A DNA stretch of 64,000 bases from Thalassorhabdomicrobium marinisediminis (GTDB taxonomy: Bacteria; Pseudomonadota; Alphaproteobacteria; Rhodobacterales; Rhodobacteraceae). The position numbers were made by a program, and so were the translations under genes. Of the stretch, positions 35,922 through 45,660 are shown piece by piece; the first letter of the stretch is position 1; each line of letters begins with the position of its first letter. The notes beneath the pieces were generated by a model, which had not been told where the DNA came from, did not search any database, and was given only the letters and a program-made list of their open reading frames with translations. The stretch is from contig NZ_QCYG01000001.1 of NCBI RefSeq assembly GCF_003072065.1, positions 1-64,000 of the forward strand, given 5' to 3'.

Positions 35922-36476
35922 ATGCGTCTTGCTTGTCTTTTGCTCACCGTGCTGGCTGCGCCGGTGTCCGCGCAGGATCATACGCCGGACGATCCTGCGC
36001 ACGACGGGCATTCCCATAACGCGCCCCTGCCAGACCCGGGCGCGCTGGACTATGACGCAGGCGTTCTGCACGCCTGTTTGGCCGAGGCGCGTGGCTACGG
36101 CGAAAAGCACCAGTGCATCGGGATTGGCGCTGCCGCCTGCATGGAGGCCGGGGCCGGATCGTCGAACGCGGGCATCAGCTTTTGTTTCGCCGCCGAATGG
36201 GAAGATTGGGACGCGCGGCTCAACACCGCCTATGGGACCTTGCTCGACCAACAGGCAGAGCTTGCAGCGGACAACGCTGCGTTCAACGCGCGGATTCCGG
36301 ACGCGGTCGAGAGCTTGCGGACCATGCAGCGCCACTGGATCGCGTTCCGCGATGCCGCCTGCGAATGGGAAGCGGTGCAATGGGGCGGCGGCACCGGCGC
36401 GGGTCCGGCCTCGGGCGCCTGCCTGATGGGGCTGACCGCACAGCAGACCCTGTTTCTTGAGGAGCGTGTCAAATGA
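35922..36476 (+). CDS. Exported DUF1311 / LprI-like protein
   Basis: A 184-residue secreted protein with signal peptide MRLACLLLTVLAAPVSAQ and a His/Asp-rich mature start (DHTPDDPAHDGHSHN) that may bind metal. The core has the spaced cysteines and the end WDARLNTAYGTLL, then MQRHWIAFRDAACEWEAVQW, typical of the DUF1311 family that includes the lysozyme inhibitor LprI. It starts 3 bp after the flavodoxin-like gene. Its stop TGA is overlapped by the ATG of a 33-codon ORF. Confidence 0.8.
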   Translation: MRLACLLLTVLAAPVSAQDHTPDDPAHDGHSHNAPLPDPGALDYDAGVLHACLAEARGYGEKHQCIGIGAAACMEAGAGSSNAGISFCFAAEWEDWDARLNTAYGTLLDQQAELAADNAAFNARIPDAVESLRTMQRHWIAFRDAACEWEAVQWGGGTGAGPASGACLMGLTAQQTLFLEERVK

Positions 36477-36574
36477 TCCAGGCCGCAGACTCCCCGATGT
36501 TCGCGCCTTTCGCCGCGATTGCCGGTCCAGTCGAACGCCCCGTTTCCCGTAGATGTGCGGAGCGGAGGACATGA
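36473..36574 (+). CDS. Possible 33-residue peptide ORF coupled to its neighbours
   Basis: The ATG at 36473 overlaps the stop of the LprI-like gene (ATGA), and its own TGA at 36572-36574 overlaps the mccB ATG (ATGA again). GAGGAG lies 8 nt before the start. The 33-residue peptide begins [18 protein letters not shown] and ends with an Arg-rich tail ([10 protein letters not shown]). It would couple translation of the upstream gene to mccB. No homologue is known to me; it could be a leader, a real small protein, or chance. Confidence 0.4.
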   Translation: MIQAADSPMFAPFAAIAGPVERPVSRRCAERRT

Positions 36575-38130
36575 CGACCCCGACCCACGAAGAGGCGCTG
36601 GCCCTTGTGCGTGATGCCGCGACCCTTGCCGCCGCTGGCGGAGGGGAGCGCGCGCGCAAACGGCATCAGGATCGCGGCAAGATGCTGCCCCGCGACCGGG
36701 TGGCAGCGGTGCTCGATCCCGGCGCGCCCTTTCTTGAGATCGGCGCGACGGCAGGGCACGGCATGTATGACGGCGCGGCCCCCTGCGGCGGTGTGATCGC
36801 GGGGATCGGGCGTGTTCACGGACGGCAGGTCATGGTGGTCTGCAATGATGCGACCGTGAAGGGCGGGACCTATTACCCGATCACGGTGAAAAAGCATCTG
36901 CGGGCGCAGGAAATCGCCGAACACTGCCGCTTGCCCTGCGTCTATCTGGTGGACAGCGGCGGGGCGAACCTGCCCAATCAGGACGAAGTGTTCCCGGACC
37001 GCGATCACTTCGGCCGCATCTTCTACAATCAGGCGCGCATGTCGGCGGCCGGCATCCCTCAGATCGCCGCCGTTCTGGGCTCCTGCACCGCGGGCGGCGC
37101 CTATGTGCCCGCCATGGCGGATGTGTCGATCATTGTGAAAGACCAGGGTACGATCTTTCTGGCCGGCCCGCCGCTGGTCAAGGCCGCCACCGGAGAGGTG
37201 GTGAGCGCCGAGGATCTGGGCGGCGGCGATGTCCACACCCGCCTGTCCGGGGTGGCGGACTATCTGGCCGAGGACGACGCCCACGCGCTCGCCCTTGTCC
37301 GGCAAGCTGTCCAAAACGCACACGCAGACAGCCCGCAGCCGCTAAAACCCGTTGATTTCGACGCGCCCCTCAAGTCGCAAGAGGACTTTTTCAACCTTGT
37401 CCCGTCCGACCTGAAAACCCCGTTCGACATCCGCGAAGTGATCACCCGCATCGTCGACGGATCGCGCTTTGACGAGTTCAAGGCCCGCTTCGGAGAGACG
37501 CTGGTCACAGGTTTCGCCCAGATCGAGGGCATGCGCTGCGGGATCGTCGCTAACAACGGGGTCTTGTTCTCGGAGGCCGCGCAGAAGGGCGCGCATTTCA
37601 TCGAGCTGTGCTCGCAACGCAAAATCCCGCTTATCTTCTTGCAGAACATCACCGGCTTCATGGTCGGGCAGAAATACGAAAACGAAGGCATCGCGCGGCA
37701 CGGGGCGAAGATGGTCACGGCGGTGGCCACGACCTCGGTGCCCAAGATCACCCTGATCATCGGCGGCAGCTTCGGCGCGGGCAATTACGGCATGTCGGGC
37801 CGGGCCTACAGTCCGAATTTCGTCTGGACTTGGCCCACATCGCGCACGGCGGTCATGGGCGGGGAACAGGCGGCGGGGGTTCTGGCGACCGTCAAGCGCG
37901 ACGCGATGGAACGGGCGGGCCAGGACTGGCTGGAAGAGGAAGAAACCGCCTATAAACAGCCTATTATCGATCAATTCGAAGAACAGTCTCACGCGCTTTA
38001 TGCCTCGGCCCGCCTGTGGGACGACGGCGTGATCGACCCGCGCGACAGCCGCACGGTGCTCGCCCTGTCGTTGCGCGCCGCGCTCAATGCCCCGATCGAG
38101 GACACGCGGTTCGGCGTGTTCCGCATGTAG
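36571..38130 (+). CDS. mccB: 3-methylcrotonyl-CoA carboxylase, carboxyltransferase (beta) subunit
   Basis: A 519-residue carboxyltransferase that moves CO2 from biotin to 3-methylcrotonyl-CoA. Marked segments are [92 protein letters not shown] and [16 protein letters not shown]. The ATG at 36571 has GGAGGA just upstream and is preferred over the ATG at 36553. The N terminus is slightly shorter than in many homologues. It works with MccA, encoded after one small membrane-protein gene. Confidence 0.93.
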   Translation: MTTPTHEEALALVRDAATLAAAGGGERARKRHQDRGKMLPRDRVAAVLDPGAPFLEIGATAGHGMYDGAAPCGGVIAGIGRVHGRQVMVVCNDATVKGGTYYPITVKKHLRAQEIAEHCRLPCVYLVDSGGANLPNQDEVFPDRDHFGRIFYNQARMSAAGIPQIAAVLGSCTAGGAYVPAMADVSIIVKDQGTIFLAGPPLVKAATGEVVSAEDLGGGDVHTRLSGVADYLAEDDAHALALVRQAVQNAHADSPQPLKPVDFDAPLKSQEDFFNLVPSDLKTPFDIREVITRIVDGSRFDEFKARFGETLVTGFAQIEGMRCGIVANNGVLFSEAAQKGAHFIELCSQRKIPLIFLQNITGFMVGQKYENEGIARHGAKMVTAVATTSVPKITLIIGGSFGAGNYGMSGRAYSPNFVWTWPTSRTAVMGGEQAAGVLATVKRDAMERAGQDWLEEEETAYKQPIIDQFEEQSHALYASARLWDDGVIDPRDSRTVLALSLRAALNAPIEDTRFGVFRM

Positions 38131-38138
38131 GAAATCCA

Positions 38139-38603
38139 ATGCCCGACAAACCCACCAAACCCGACTTCTACTCCGGCGTGCCTTGGGTCTATGTGACCGT
38201 CGAACAGGCGCACGCGCACCCCAAGGGGCGTCTGAACCTGCTGTTGTGGCTGATCGCGGCCTATTTCGTCGCCACGGGCCTGCTGAAATTCGCCCTTGCG
38301 TGGCAGTATGGCGCGGGTCTTGGCGTGTCGTTGTTGAGCAGCATCTGGCCCTTTCTGACCGGCATCGGACTGGCCCTGCGGGTGCCGTGGTCGGTGGTCA
38401 TGGCGGCGGTCTCAACGGGGCTTACGGCCTTTGCGCTGGTGCGCGGGTTGGGCACGGGGGACTCGCTTTTGACGCTGGTCGAGATGCTCGTGAACGTGGG
38501 CATCCTGTTCTACCTTCTCGACGGTGACCGGCCGAACCTGATCTACCGCCATCGCTACCGCAAATATTCCGCCGCTCCACCGCCCGCTGACGAAACCGCT
38601 TAA
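38139..38603 (+). CDS. Small inner-membrane protein of unknown function
   Basis: A 154-residue protein with about four hydrophobic helices (LLLWLIAAYFVATGLLKFAL, GVSLLSSIWPFLTGIGLAL, VVMAAVSTGLTAFALV and LLTLVEMLVNVGILFYLLDG) and a basic, Pro-rich C terminus (RHRYRKYSAAPPPA). I do not recognise a family. It sits 8 bp after mccB and 23 bp before mccA, so it is co-transcribed with the carboxylase subunits. A role in transport or membrane tethering would be speculation. Confidence 0.75.
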   Translation: MPDKPTKPDFYSGVPWVYVTVEQAHAHPKGRLNLLLWLIAAYFVATGLLKFALAWQYGAGLGVSLLSSIWPFLTGIGLALRVPWSVVMAAVSTGLTAFALVRGLGTGDSLLTLVEMLVNVGILFYLLDGDRPNLIYRHRYRKYSAAPPPADETA

Positions 38604-38626
38604 GCCCGAGACAGAGGGGATTTGCC

Positions 38627-40558
38627 ATGATATCCAAGCTCTTGATCGCCAATCGGGGTGAGATTGCCTGCCGGATCATCGAAAGTGCGCGGGCGCGGGG
38701 GATCGCCACCGTCGCGGTCTATTCCGACGCCGATGCGCAGGCGCGGCACGTGCGGCTTGCGGATCAGGCGGTGCGCATTGGCGGCGCGGCCCCCTCGGAC
38801 AGTTACCTGCGCGGCGACCGGATCATCGACGCCGCCCGGGCCACGGGGGCCGAGGCGATCCACCCCGGCTATGGTTTCCTGTCGGAAAACCCCGACTTCG
38901 TAGAGGCGGTGGCGCAGGCGGGGCTGATCTTCGTCGGCCCAAGTGCGCAGGCGATCCGCGCCATGGGTCTCAAGGATCGGGCCAAGGCGCTGATGGTCAA
39001 GGCGGGTGTGCCCGTGGTACCCGGCTATCACGGGGCCGATCAGGACGACGCCCGCTTGCGGGCGGAGGCGGACAAGATCGGCTATCCGGTGTTGATCAAG
39101 GCCGTCGCGGGGGGCGGCGGCAAGGGGATGCGACTGGCCGAAGCGGCGGAAGACTTCGACGAGGCGCTGGCCTCGGCGCGGGCCGAAGCGCAGGCCGCCT
39201 TTGGCAACAGCGACGTGCTGATCGAGAAATTCATCACCGCCCCGCGCCATATCGAGGTGCAGATCTTCGGTGACGGTGCGAACGCCCTGCATCTGTTCGA
39301 GCGGGACTGTTCTTTGCAGCGGCGTCACCAGAAGGTCATTGAGGAAGCGCCCGCTCCGGGCATGACGCCCGAGGTCCGCGCGGCCATGGGCGCGGCTGCG
39401 GTCAAGGCCGCGAAGGCCATCGGCTACAGCGGGGCGGGCACGGTGGAGTTCATCGTTGACGGCTCGGGCCCGCTGCGCAGCGACGGTTTCTGGTTCATGG
39501 AAATGAACACCCGGTTGCAGGTCGAGCACCCGGTGACCGAGGCGATCACGGGCGTCGATCTGGTGGACTGGCAGTTGCGTGTCGCCAGCGGTGCCCCTTT
39601 GCCCGCCACGCAGGAGGAGCTGACCATCCACGGCCATGCCTTCGAAGCGCGCCTCTATGCAGAGGATGCAGCGAACGGTTTCCTGCCCGCCATCGGCACC
39701 CTGTCGCACCTTGCGTTTCCGCCCTCCGTGCGCGCGGACACGGGGGTTGCGGCGGGCGACAGCATCACGCCGCATTACGATCCGATGGTCGCCAAGCTGA
39801 TCACCCACGGGCCGGACCGCGCCACCGCGTTAAAAGCTCTGCGCGACGGGTTGGCCGCGACCGAGGTGGCGGGCACCACGACGAACATCGGCTTCCTATC
39901 GGCTCTTGCGGCCGATCCGGACTTCGCGCAGGGCGGCGTCGACACGGGCCTGATCGCCCGCAAGATCGACAGCCTGACCGCCGCGCCGGACCCCCGCCCA
40001 CAGGACATGGCGCAGGCGGCTCTGATGCTCAGTGGGCTGGGGGACCGGCAGGACCCGCACAGCGGCTTCACTCTGCACACGCCCCTGCGCTGGCGGGTTG
40101 AGGTCGGGGGGCAGGGCGTCACGCTCACCCCGCGCGGGCCGGATGAGGTGATCTGCACGGTGGGCGAGGCTGCGGTCTCGGCGCAGCGGCTGGGCGGGGT
40201 CTGGCGGTTCGACGGGCAGGCCCCGCGGCCCTGTCACATCCACGGGCGCGCCATCACGTTGTTCGGCGCGGCCCCCCTGACGCTTGGGATGGCGGACCCG
40301 TTGGACCGGGCCAGCACGCAGGCCGCCGGCGATGCCGTCCTGTCGCCCATGCCCGGCCTGTTGCGCGATGTGGCCGTGGCGGTGGGGGACACCGTGGCCG
40401 AAGACGACCGGCTCGCGGTTCTTGAAGCGATGAAGATGGAGCATGTGCTGCGCGCGCCGCGCGATGGAACGGTGGCGCAGATCGCCCATGAGGCGGGGGA
40501 ACAGGTACAGGCGGGGGTCGTGCTGATCGCGCTGGACGCGCAGGATGGGGACGCCTGA
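38627..40558 (+). CDS. mccA: 3-methylcrotonyl-CoA carboxylase, biotin-containing (alpha) subunit
   Basis: A 643-residue biotin-dependent carboxylase subunit. The biotin carboxylase domain starts KLLIANRGEIACRII, includes the ATP-grasp glycine loop AVAGGGGKGMRLAEA, RDCSLQRRHQKVIEEAPAPG and EMNTRLQVEHPVTE. The C terminus is a biotinyl domain with the modified lysine in LEAMKMEHVLRAP. Biotin ligase is encoded about 20 kb downstream. The stop overlaps the next start (TGATG), showing translational coupling with the lyase gene. Confidence 0.94.
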   Translation: MISKLLIANRGEIACRIIESARARGIATVAVYSDADAQARHVRLADQAVRIGGAAPSDSYLRGDRIIDAARATGAEAIHPGYGFLSENPDFVEAVAQAGLIFVGPSAQAIRAMGLKDRAKALMVKAGVPVVPGYHGADQDDARLRAEADKIGYPVLIKAVAGGGGKGMRLAEAAEDFDEALASARAEAQAAFGNSDVLIEKFITAPRHIEVQIFGDGANALHLFERDCSLQRRHQKVIEEAPAPGMTPEVRAAMGAAAVKAAKAIGYSGAGTVEFIVDGSGPLRSDGFWFMEMNTRLQVEHPVTEAITGVDLVDWQLRVASGAPLPATQEELTIHGHAFEARLYAEDAANGFLPAIGTLSHLAFPPSVRADTGVAAGDSITPHYDPMVAKLITHGPDRATALKALRDGLAATEVAGTTTNIGFLSALAADPDFAQGGVDTGLIARKIDSLTAAPDPRPQDMAQAALMLSGLGDRQDPHSGFTLHTPLRWRVEVGGQGVTLTPRGPDEVICTVGEAAVSAQRLGGVWRFDGQAPRPCHIHGRAITLFGAAPLTLGMADPLDRASTQAAGDAVLSPMPGLLRDVAVAVGDTVAEDDRLAVLEAMKMEHVLRAPRDGTVAQIAHEAGEQVQAGVVLIALDAQDGDA

Positions 40559-41418
40559 TGCCCGCCGTTCGCCTCTTTGAAGTCGGCCCCCGCGACGGCT
40601 TGCAGAATGAGCCGCGCCAGATCCCGGTGGCAGAGAAGATCGCGCTTGTGGATCTGCTGTCGCGCTCGGGCCTGACCCATATCGAATGCGCAAGCTTCGT
40701 GTCACCCCGATGGGTGCCGCAGATGGCGGGCAGCGGCGAGGTTCTGCGCGGCATCACGCGGGCCGAGGGCGTGTCCTATGCGGCGCTCACCCCCAACCTG
40801 CGCGGCTTCGAGGAGGCACAGGCCGCCCGCGCAGACGAGGTTGCGGTCTTTGCCGCCGCCTCCGAGGGGTTCAGCCGCGCCAACATCAACGCCAACATTG
40901 CGGAAAGTTTCGAGCGTTTCGCCCCGATCCTTGCCGAGGCGAAAAAGGCGGGCATTTCGGTGCGCAGCTACGTGTCTTGCGTGATCGAATGCCCCTACGA
41001 CGGGCCGATTGATCCTGCGCAGGTGGCGGGTGTTGTTGAGAAATTACTCGATCTGGGCTGCTATGAAGTCAGCCTTGGCGACACCATCGGCGCGGGCACG
41101 CCAGACACCGTGCGTGCCTTACTGGAACGGGTTCTGACGGTTGCCGCCCCGTCGCAACTGGCGGGACATTTCCACGACACCAATGGCCGCGCCTTAGACA
41201 ATATCGACGTGGCGCTCGATCTTGGGCTGCGCCGTTTCGACACTGCGGTGGGGGGCTTGGGCGGCTGCCCCTACGCGCCCGGTGCCTCGGGCAACGTCGC
41301 GACCGAAGCCGTCGCGCGCCACCTGACCCGCAAGGGGCACGCCCACGGGCTGGATCTTGCCGTGATCGATGCCGCCGCAGAGATGGCCCGCGCCATGAGA
41401 GGAGACGCAGATGTTTGA
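40558..41418 (+). CDS. mvaB: Hydroxymethylglutaryl-CoA lyase
   Basis: A 286-residue TIM-barrel lyase splitting HMG-CoA to acetyl-CoA and acetoacetate, the last step of leucine degradation. Motifs are EVGPRDGLQNEPRQIP at the N terminus, HIECASFVSPRWVPQMA, the metal-binding HFHDTNGRALDNI, and the active-site cysteine loop GGLGGCPYAPGASGNVATE. It overlaps mccA by one base and the following hydratase gene by 8 bp. Confidence 0.94.
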   Translation: MPAVRLFEVGPRDGLQNEPRQIPVAEKIALVDLLSRSGLTHIECASFVSPRWVPQMAGSGEVLRGITRAEGVSYAALTPNLRGFEEAQAARADEVAVFAAASEGFSRANINANIAESFERFAPILAEAKKAGISVRSYVSCVIECPYDGPIDPAQVAGVVEKLLDLGCYEVSLGDTIGAGTPDTVRALLERVLTVAAPSQLAGHFHDTNGRALDNIDVALDLGLRRFDTAVGGLGGCPYAPGASGNVATEAVARHLTRKGHAHGLDLAVIDAAAEMARAMRGDADV

Positions 41419-42196
41419 GACGCTCACCCTGACGACCGAGGCCCGCGGCGTGGCGCGCTTGGAACTGGCTCGGCCCGAAAAACACAACGCCCTGTCCGGC
41501 CAGATGATCGAGGAGCTGACCCAAGCCGCCGCCCGGATCGACGCCGACCCCGCCATCCGCGTGTTGATTTTGGCGGCGCAAGGGCGCAGCTTCTGCGCGG
41601 GCGGGGATCTGGGGTGGATGCAGGCGCAGATGGAAGCGACGGCGCAGGCCCGCGCGCGTGAGGCACGCAAGCTGGCCGACATGCTGGGCGCGATCAACCG
41701 TCTGGGCAAACCGGTCATTGCCCGCATTCAGGGCAATACCTTTGGCGGCGGCGTGGGGCTGGCCTGCGTCTGTGACAAGGTCTTCGCGGTGCCACAGGCG
41801 ACCTTCGGGCTGACGGAAACAAAGCTCGGCCTGATCCCCGCGACCATCGGGCCCTATGTGCTGGCGCGCATGGGCGGCGGGGCCGCGCGCAGCGTGTTCA
41901 TGTCCAGTCGCCCGTTTTACGCCGAAACCGCCAAACGTCTTGGCGTGGTGAGTGAGGTTGTCGGCCCGCAAGCGCTTGACGATGCGGTCAATTCCGAAGC
42001 CGAAGCCTATCTGCACTGCGCTCCGGCGGCTGTGGCCGAAGCCAAGGCGATGGCGTTGCAATTGGGGGGCGCACCGACGCAAGAGACCGTCGATGCCTCG
42101 ATCGCGGCACTTGTGCAGCGCTGGGAACACCCCGAGGCGACGCAAGGCATCGCGGCCTTCTTCGCCAAGACCCCGCCACCTTGGCGCGCAGGCTAG
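41411..42196 (+). CDS. liuC: Methylglutaconyl-CoA hydratase (enoyl-CoA hydratase family)
   Basis: A 261-residue crotonase-fold enzyme. The oxyanion-hole segment is GRSFCAGGDLGWMQAQM and the second is GNTFGGGVGLACVCDKVFA, followed by FGLTETKLGLIPATIGPYVLARMG with the catalytic glutamate region. In this setting it hydrates 3-methylglutaconyl-CoA to HMG-CoA, between the carboxylase and the lyase. The family is broad, so the specific reaction comes from the operon. It ends the leucine set; 138 bp separate it from nuoA. Confidence 0.88.
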   Translation: MFETLTLTTEARGVARLELARPEKHNALSGQMIEELTQAAARIDADPAIRVLILAAQGRSFCAGGDLGWMQAQMEATAQARAREARKLADMLGAINRLGKPVIARIQGNTFGGGVGLACVCDKVFAVPQATFGLTETKLGLIPATIGPYVLARMGGGAARSVFMSSRPFYAETAKRLGVVSEVVGPQALDDAVNSEAEAYLHCAPAAVAEAKAMALQLGGAPTQETVDASIAALVQRWEHPEATQGIAAFFAKTPPPWRAG

Positions 42197-42251
42197 GGCG
42201 AAAATCGATCTTGCCCGAGCGATTCACGCCGCATTGTGACCATGCGGGCCG

Positions 42252-42280
42252 TTGACCCCCCCAAGGGGGCGCGGTAAACG
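42252..42280 (+). promoter_or_regulatory. Possible promoter of the nuo operon
   Basis: TTGACC at 42252 is a good -35 element; 17 bp later TAAACG is a weak -10. The spacer carries a CCCCC/GGGGG inverted repeat. It lies 55 bp before nuoA in the only sizeable gap there. Confidence 0.3.
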
Positions 42281-42334
42281 CGAGGGCAGCCAAGGGGCGC
42301 ACCGTCGTGCGCCCGCGTGACCGGAGTTTCGCTC

Positions 42335-42700
42335 ATGGAAGAATATCTCAGGGATTACCTGCCAATCGTCATCTTTCTGGGGCTTGCGATCGTGCTCGGG
42401 CTGATCCTGATCCTTGCCGCCGTGGTGCTTGCGGTGCGCAATCCCGATCCGGAAAAGGTCTCGGCCTATGAATGCGGGTTCAACGCCTTTGACGATGCGC
42501 GGATGAAATTCGACGTGCGGTTCTATCTGGTGGCGATCCTGTTCATCATCTTCGATCTTGAAATCGCCTTCCTGTTCCCATGGGCCGTGGCCTTTGGCGG
42601 TCTGTCGATGGCGGCCTTCTGGTCAATGATGGTCTTTCTGGCCGTGCTCACCGTGGGCTTCGCCTACGAATGGAAAAAAGGAGCCCTGGAATGGGAGTAG
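42335..42700 (+). CDS. nuoA: NADH-quinone oxidoreductase subunit A
   Basis: A 121-residue, three-helix membrane subunit of complex I. Family runs are [45 protein letters not shown], including the quinone-loop cysteine and the acidic residues of helix 2. The ATG at 42335 ([10 protein letters not shown]) follows GGAG by 9 nt; a GTG 18 bp upstream is less likely. It heads the operon and overlaps nuoB by 10 bp. Confidence 0.96.
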   Translation: MEEYLRDYLPIVIFLGLAIVLGLILILAAVVLAVRNPDPEKVSAYECGFNAFDDARMKFDVRFYLVAILFIIFDLEIAFLFPWAVAFGGLSMAAFWSMMVFLAVLTVGFAYEWKKGALEWE

Positions 42701-43224
42701 CCACAGGTCCCAACACCGCCGGAGCCGATCCGGAATACGCCACCCAGACGCTCAACAAAGAGCTGACGGACAAGGGGTTTCTGGTCACCTCCTCGGCTGA
42801 CTTGATCAACTGGGCGCGCACGGGCAGCTTGCACTGGATGACCTTCGGTCTGGCCTGCTGCGCGGTTGAGATGATGCACACCTCGATGCCGCGCTATGAC
42901 GCCGAGCGCTTCGGCATCGCGCCGCGCGCCTCTCCGCGCCAGTCCGACGTGATGATCGTGGCCGGCACGCTGACCAACAAGATGGCGCCCGCGCTGCGCA
43001 AGGTCTATGACCAGATGCCCGAGCCGCGTTATGTGATCTCGATGGGGTCCTGCGCCAACGGCGGCGGCTATTACCACTATTCCTACAGCGTCGTGCGCGG
43101 CTGCGACCGGATCGTGCCCGTGGATATCTACGTGCCCGGATGCCCCCCCACGGCCGAGGCGCTGCTTTATGGTATCTTGCAGCTGCAACGCAAAATCCGC
43201 CGCACCGGGACGATTGTCCGCTAA
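42691..43224 (+). CDS. nuoB: NADH-quinone oxidoreductase subunit B
   Basis: A 177-residue peripheral subunit binding the terminal iron-sulfur cluster N2. The cluster ligands are the tandem cysteines in [11 protein letters not shown], the cysteine in [13 protein letters not shown] and that in [14 protein letters not shown]. The ATG at 42691 overlaps the end of nuoA, with AAAAGGAG before it; the open frame continues upstream inside nuoA without homology. Confidence 0.96.
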   Translation: MGVATGPNTAGADPEYATQTLNKELTDKGFLVTSSADLINWARTGSLHWMTFGLACCAVEMMHTSMPRYDAERFGIAPRASPRQSDVMIVAGTLTNKMAPALRKVYDQMPEPRYVISMGSCANGGGYYHYSYSVVRGCDRIVPVDIYVPGCPPTAEALLYGILQLQRKIRRTGTIVR

Positions 43225-43245
43225 GCCCATCCGAAGGGAATTCCA

Positions 43246-43881
43246 ATGTCTGACGAGCTCAAAGAACTCGGTCATCATATCGAACTCAAGCGCCCCGATT
43301 CCGTGCTGTCGTGGGATGTCACCGGCGGTGAGCTGACGGTGAATGTCGCGCCGTCGCATATCGCGGGGCTGGTGGAGTTTCTGCGCAGCGACAGCTCGTG
43401 CAGCTTTTCGACGCTGATCGACATCACGGCGGTGGATTATCCCGGGCGGGCCAAGCGGTTCGACGTGGTCTATCACTTCCTGTCGATGTACCAGAACCAC
43501 CGCATCCGCTTGCGTCTTCAGGTGCGCGAGGATGAGATGGTGCCCTCGATCATTGAGGTGCACCCCAGCGCCAACTGGTTCGAGCGTGAAGTCTTCGACA
43601 TGTTCGGCATCATCTTCCGCGGCCACCCGGACCTGCGCCGCATCCTCACCGACTACGGCTTCCGCGGCTATCCTTTGCGCAAGGATTTCCCGACCACGGG
43701 CTACACCGAGGTGCGTTATGACGAAGTGCAAAAGCGCGTCGTTTATGAGCCGGTGAAGCTGGTGCAGGAATACCGCCAGTTCGACTTCATGTCACCGTGG
43801 GAAGGGGCGGAATACATCCTGCCCGGTGACGACAAGGTGGCACCCGACAGCCATGTCTCCAAGAAGGAGGGCGCGAAATGA
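43246..43881 (+). CDS. nuoC: NADH-quinone oxidoreductase subunit C
   Basis: A 211-residue subunit of the 30-kDa family in the connecting arm of complex I. The signature is ERKVFD-like, here [38 protein letters not shown]. The C-terminal tail is Lys-rich. NuoC and NuoD are separate genes here, as in alphaproteobacteria and mitochondria, rather than fused. Its stop overlaps the nuoD start as ATGA. Confidence 0.96.
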   Translation: MSDELKELGHHIELKRPDSVLSWDVTGGELTVNVAPSHIAGLVEFLRSDSSCSFSTLIDITAVDYPGRAKRFDVVYHFLSMYQNHRIRLRLQVREDEMVPSIIEVHPSANWFEREVFDMFGIIFRGHPDLRRILTDYGFRGYPLRKDFPTTGYTEVRYDEVQKRVVYEPVKLVQEYRQFDFMSPWEGAEYILPGDDKVAPDSHVSKKEGAK

Positions 43882-45104
43882 TGGACGGCACGAAGAACTT
43901 CGACGACGCGCTGACCGGCGAGCAGAAGATCCGCAACTTCAACATCAACTTCGGCCCGCAACACCCCGCGGCGCACGGGGTTTTGCGTCTGGTGCTTGAG
44001 CTCGACGGCGAGATTGTGGAGCGTTGCGATCCGCACATCGGCCTGCTGCACCGCGGCACCGAGAAGCTGATGGAAAGCCGCACTTATCTGCAGAACCTGC
44101 CATATTTCGACCGGCTCGACTACGTGGCGCCGATGAACCAGGAACATGCCTGGTGTCTGGCGATCGAGAAGCTGACCGGCACCAAGGTGCCGCGCCGTGC
44201 CTCGCTGATCCGCGTGCTCTATTCCGAGATCGGCCGCATCCTGAACCACCTGATGAACGTCACGACCCAGGCGATGGACGTGGGCGCGCTGACGCCGCCG
44301 GTCTGGGGCTTTGAAGAGCGTGAGCAGCTCATGGTGTTCTACGAACGCGCCTGCGGTGCGCGTCTGCACGCGGCCTATTTCCGCCCCGGCGGGGTGCATC
44401 AGGACCTGCCGCCGGAGCTTCTGACCGACATCGAAGCCTGGGCCGACCAGTTCATGGCCAACTTCATGGTCGATCTCGACGGGCTGCTGACCGAAAACCG
44501 CATCTTCAAGCAGCGCAACGTCGATATCGGCGTAGTGACCGAGAAAGACATTCAGGATTGGGGCTTCTCGGGCGTCATGGTGCGCGGATCGGGCTTTGCC
44601 TGGGACCTGCGCCGCAGCCAGCCTTACGAATGCTACGATGAGTTCGACTTCAAGATTCCCGTGGGCAAGAACGGCGATTGCTACGATCGCTACCTCGTCC
44701 GCATGGAAGAAATGCGCCAGTCTGTATCGATCATCCGGCAGGCCATCTCCAAGCTGCGTGAGCCCGAAGGGCAGGGCGACATCATGGCCCGTGGCAAGAT
44801 GACTCCGCCCACGCGCGGTGAGATGAAGACCTCGATGGAGGCTTTGATCCATCACTTCAAACTCTACACCGAGGGCTTCCACGTGCCTGCCGGTGAGGTC
44901 TATGCCGCCGTCGAAGCGCCGAAGGGCGAGTTCGGCGTTTATCTCGTGGCCGATGGCACCAACAAACCTTACCGCGCCAAGCTGCGCGCGCCGGGCTACC
45001 TGCACCTGCAGGCGATGGACCACATCGCGTCCAAGCACCAGCTAGCGGACGTGGCGGCGATCATCGGCACCATGGACATCGTCTTCGGGGAGATTGACCG
45101 ATGA
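43878..45104 (+). CDS. nuoD: NADH-quinone oxidoreductase subunit D
   Basis: A 408-residue 49-kDa subunit that forms much of the quinone-binding cavity. Landmarks are [22 protein letters not shown] with the quinone-site histidine, [26 protein letters not shown], and the end DIVFGEIDR. It may start at ATG 43878 or the ATG three bases later. Its stop overlaps the next small gene as ATGA. Confidence 0.97.
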   Translation: MMDGTKNFDDALTGEQKIRNFNINFGPQHPAAHGVLRLVLELDGEIVERCDPHIGLLHRGTEKLMESRTYLQNLPYFDRLDYVAPMNQEHAWCLAIEKLTGTKVPRRASLIRVLYSEIGRILNHLMNVTTQAMDVGALTPPVWGFEEREQLMVFYERACGARLHAAYFRPGGVHQDLPPELLTDIEAWADQFMANFMVDLDGLLTENRIFKQRNVDIGVVTEKDIQDWGFSGVMVRGSGFAWDLRRSQPYECYDEFDFKIPVGKNGDCYDRYLVRMEEMRQSVSIIRQAISKLREPEGQGDIMARGKMTPPTRGEMKTSMEALIHHFKLYTEGFHVPAGEVYAAVEAPKGEFGVYLVADGTNKPYRAKLRAPGYLHLQAMDHIASKHQLADVAAIIGTMDIVFGEIDR

Positions 45105-45361
45105 TCGGCCGTCTGACCCTTGCGGCGCTGTGTCTTGCCACGCCCGCCCTCGCGCAAAGCGCGGATGAGGTGACAGCCATGACCATGGCCATCGAAGCGG
45201 CAGGTTGCTCGGTGACCGCCGACAACGGCGACGCGGTGCTTGCGGCCTCGGGTCTGGACGAAGAGCAGACCATGGCCGTGATCGCTGCCCTGTATGAAGA
45301 CGGTCTCGTCGCGCTTGAGGCGGATGGCTCCATGTCCCTGTCGTCCGAGGCCTGTTCATGA
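45101..45361 (+). CDS. Small exported two-cysteine protein in the nuo operon
   Basis: An 86-residue protein with signal peptide [19 protein letters not shown] and a 67-residue mature part with two cysteines ([11 protein letters not shown] and the final EACS). It resembles the next gene product over its mature length: AGC near the start, then AASGLD against AATGFD, and L.S..C at the end. The genes thus look like tandem duplicates. No known domain. It overlaps both nuoD and the next gene by ATGA and so must be co-translated with complex I genes. Confidence 0.75.
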   Translation: MIGRLTLAALCLATPALAQSADEVTAMTMAIEAAGCSVTADNGDAVLAASGLDEEQTMAVIAALYEDGLVALEADGSMSLSSEACS

Positions 45362-45660
45362 AACCTGCCGTCGCCCTGCTGGCTGCCTTGACCCTGACCG
45401 CTTGCGGCGCGGGGCTGGACGGCGTGCCGGGGCAGACCCTGCCCGACGGCGTGACCGAACAGGATGTTGCCCTGTTCAAGACAGCCGCCACGCAGGCGGG
45501 CTGCGTCATCGGGCCGGCGCAGGCCGATCAGGTGCGCGCGGCCACCGGTTTCGACACGGCGAAACTGTCCATCATCACCCAATATTTGACGCTCGCCGGT
45601 GAAAGCACACCCACCGACAGCGGTTTCCGACTGACTTCAGGATCCTGTGCCAATGCTTAG
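45358..45660 (+). CDS. Small lipoprotein in the nuo operon
   Basis: A 100-residue protein with a lipobox (LTLTACGAG, Cys16) and a mature part homologous to the preceding gene product, with cysteines in TQAGCVIGP and GSCANA. It would be lipid-anchored where its paralogue is soluble in the periplasm. No known family beyond this resemblance. It overlaps the preceding gene by ATGA and nuoE by 8 bp. Confidence 0.75.
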   Translation: MKPAVALLAALTLTACGAGLDGVPGQTLPDGVTEQDVALFKTAATQAGCVIGPAQADQVRAATGFDTAKLSIITQYLTLAGESTPTDSGFRLTSGSCANA

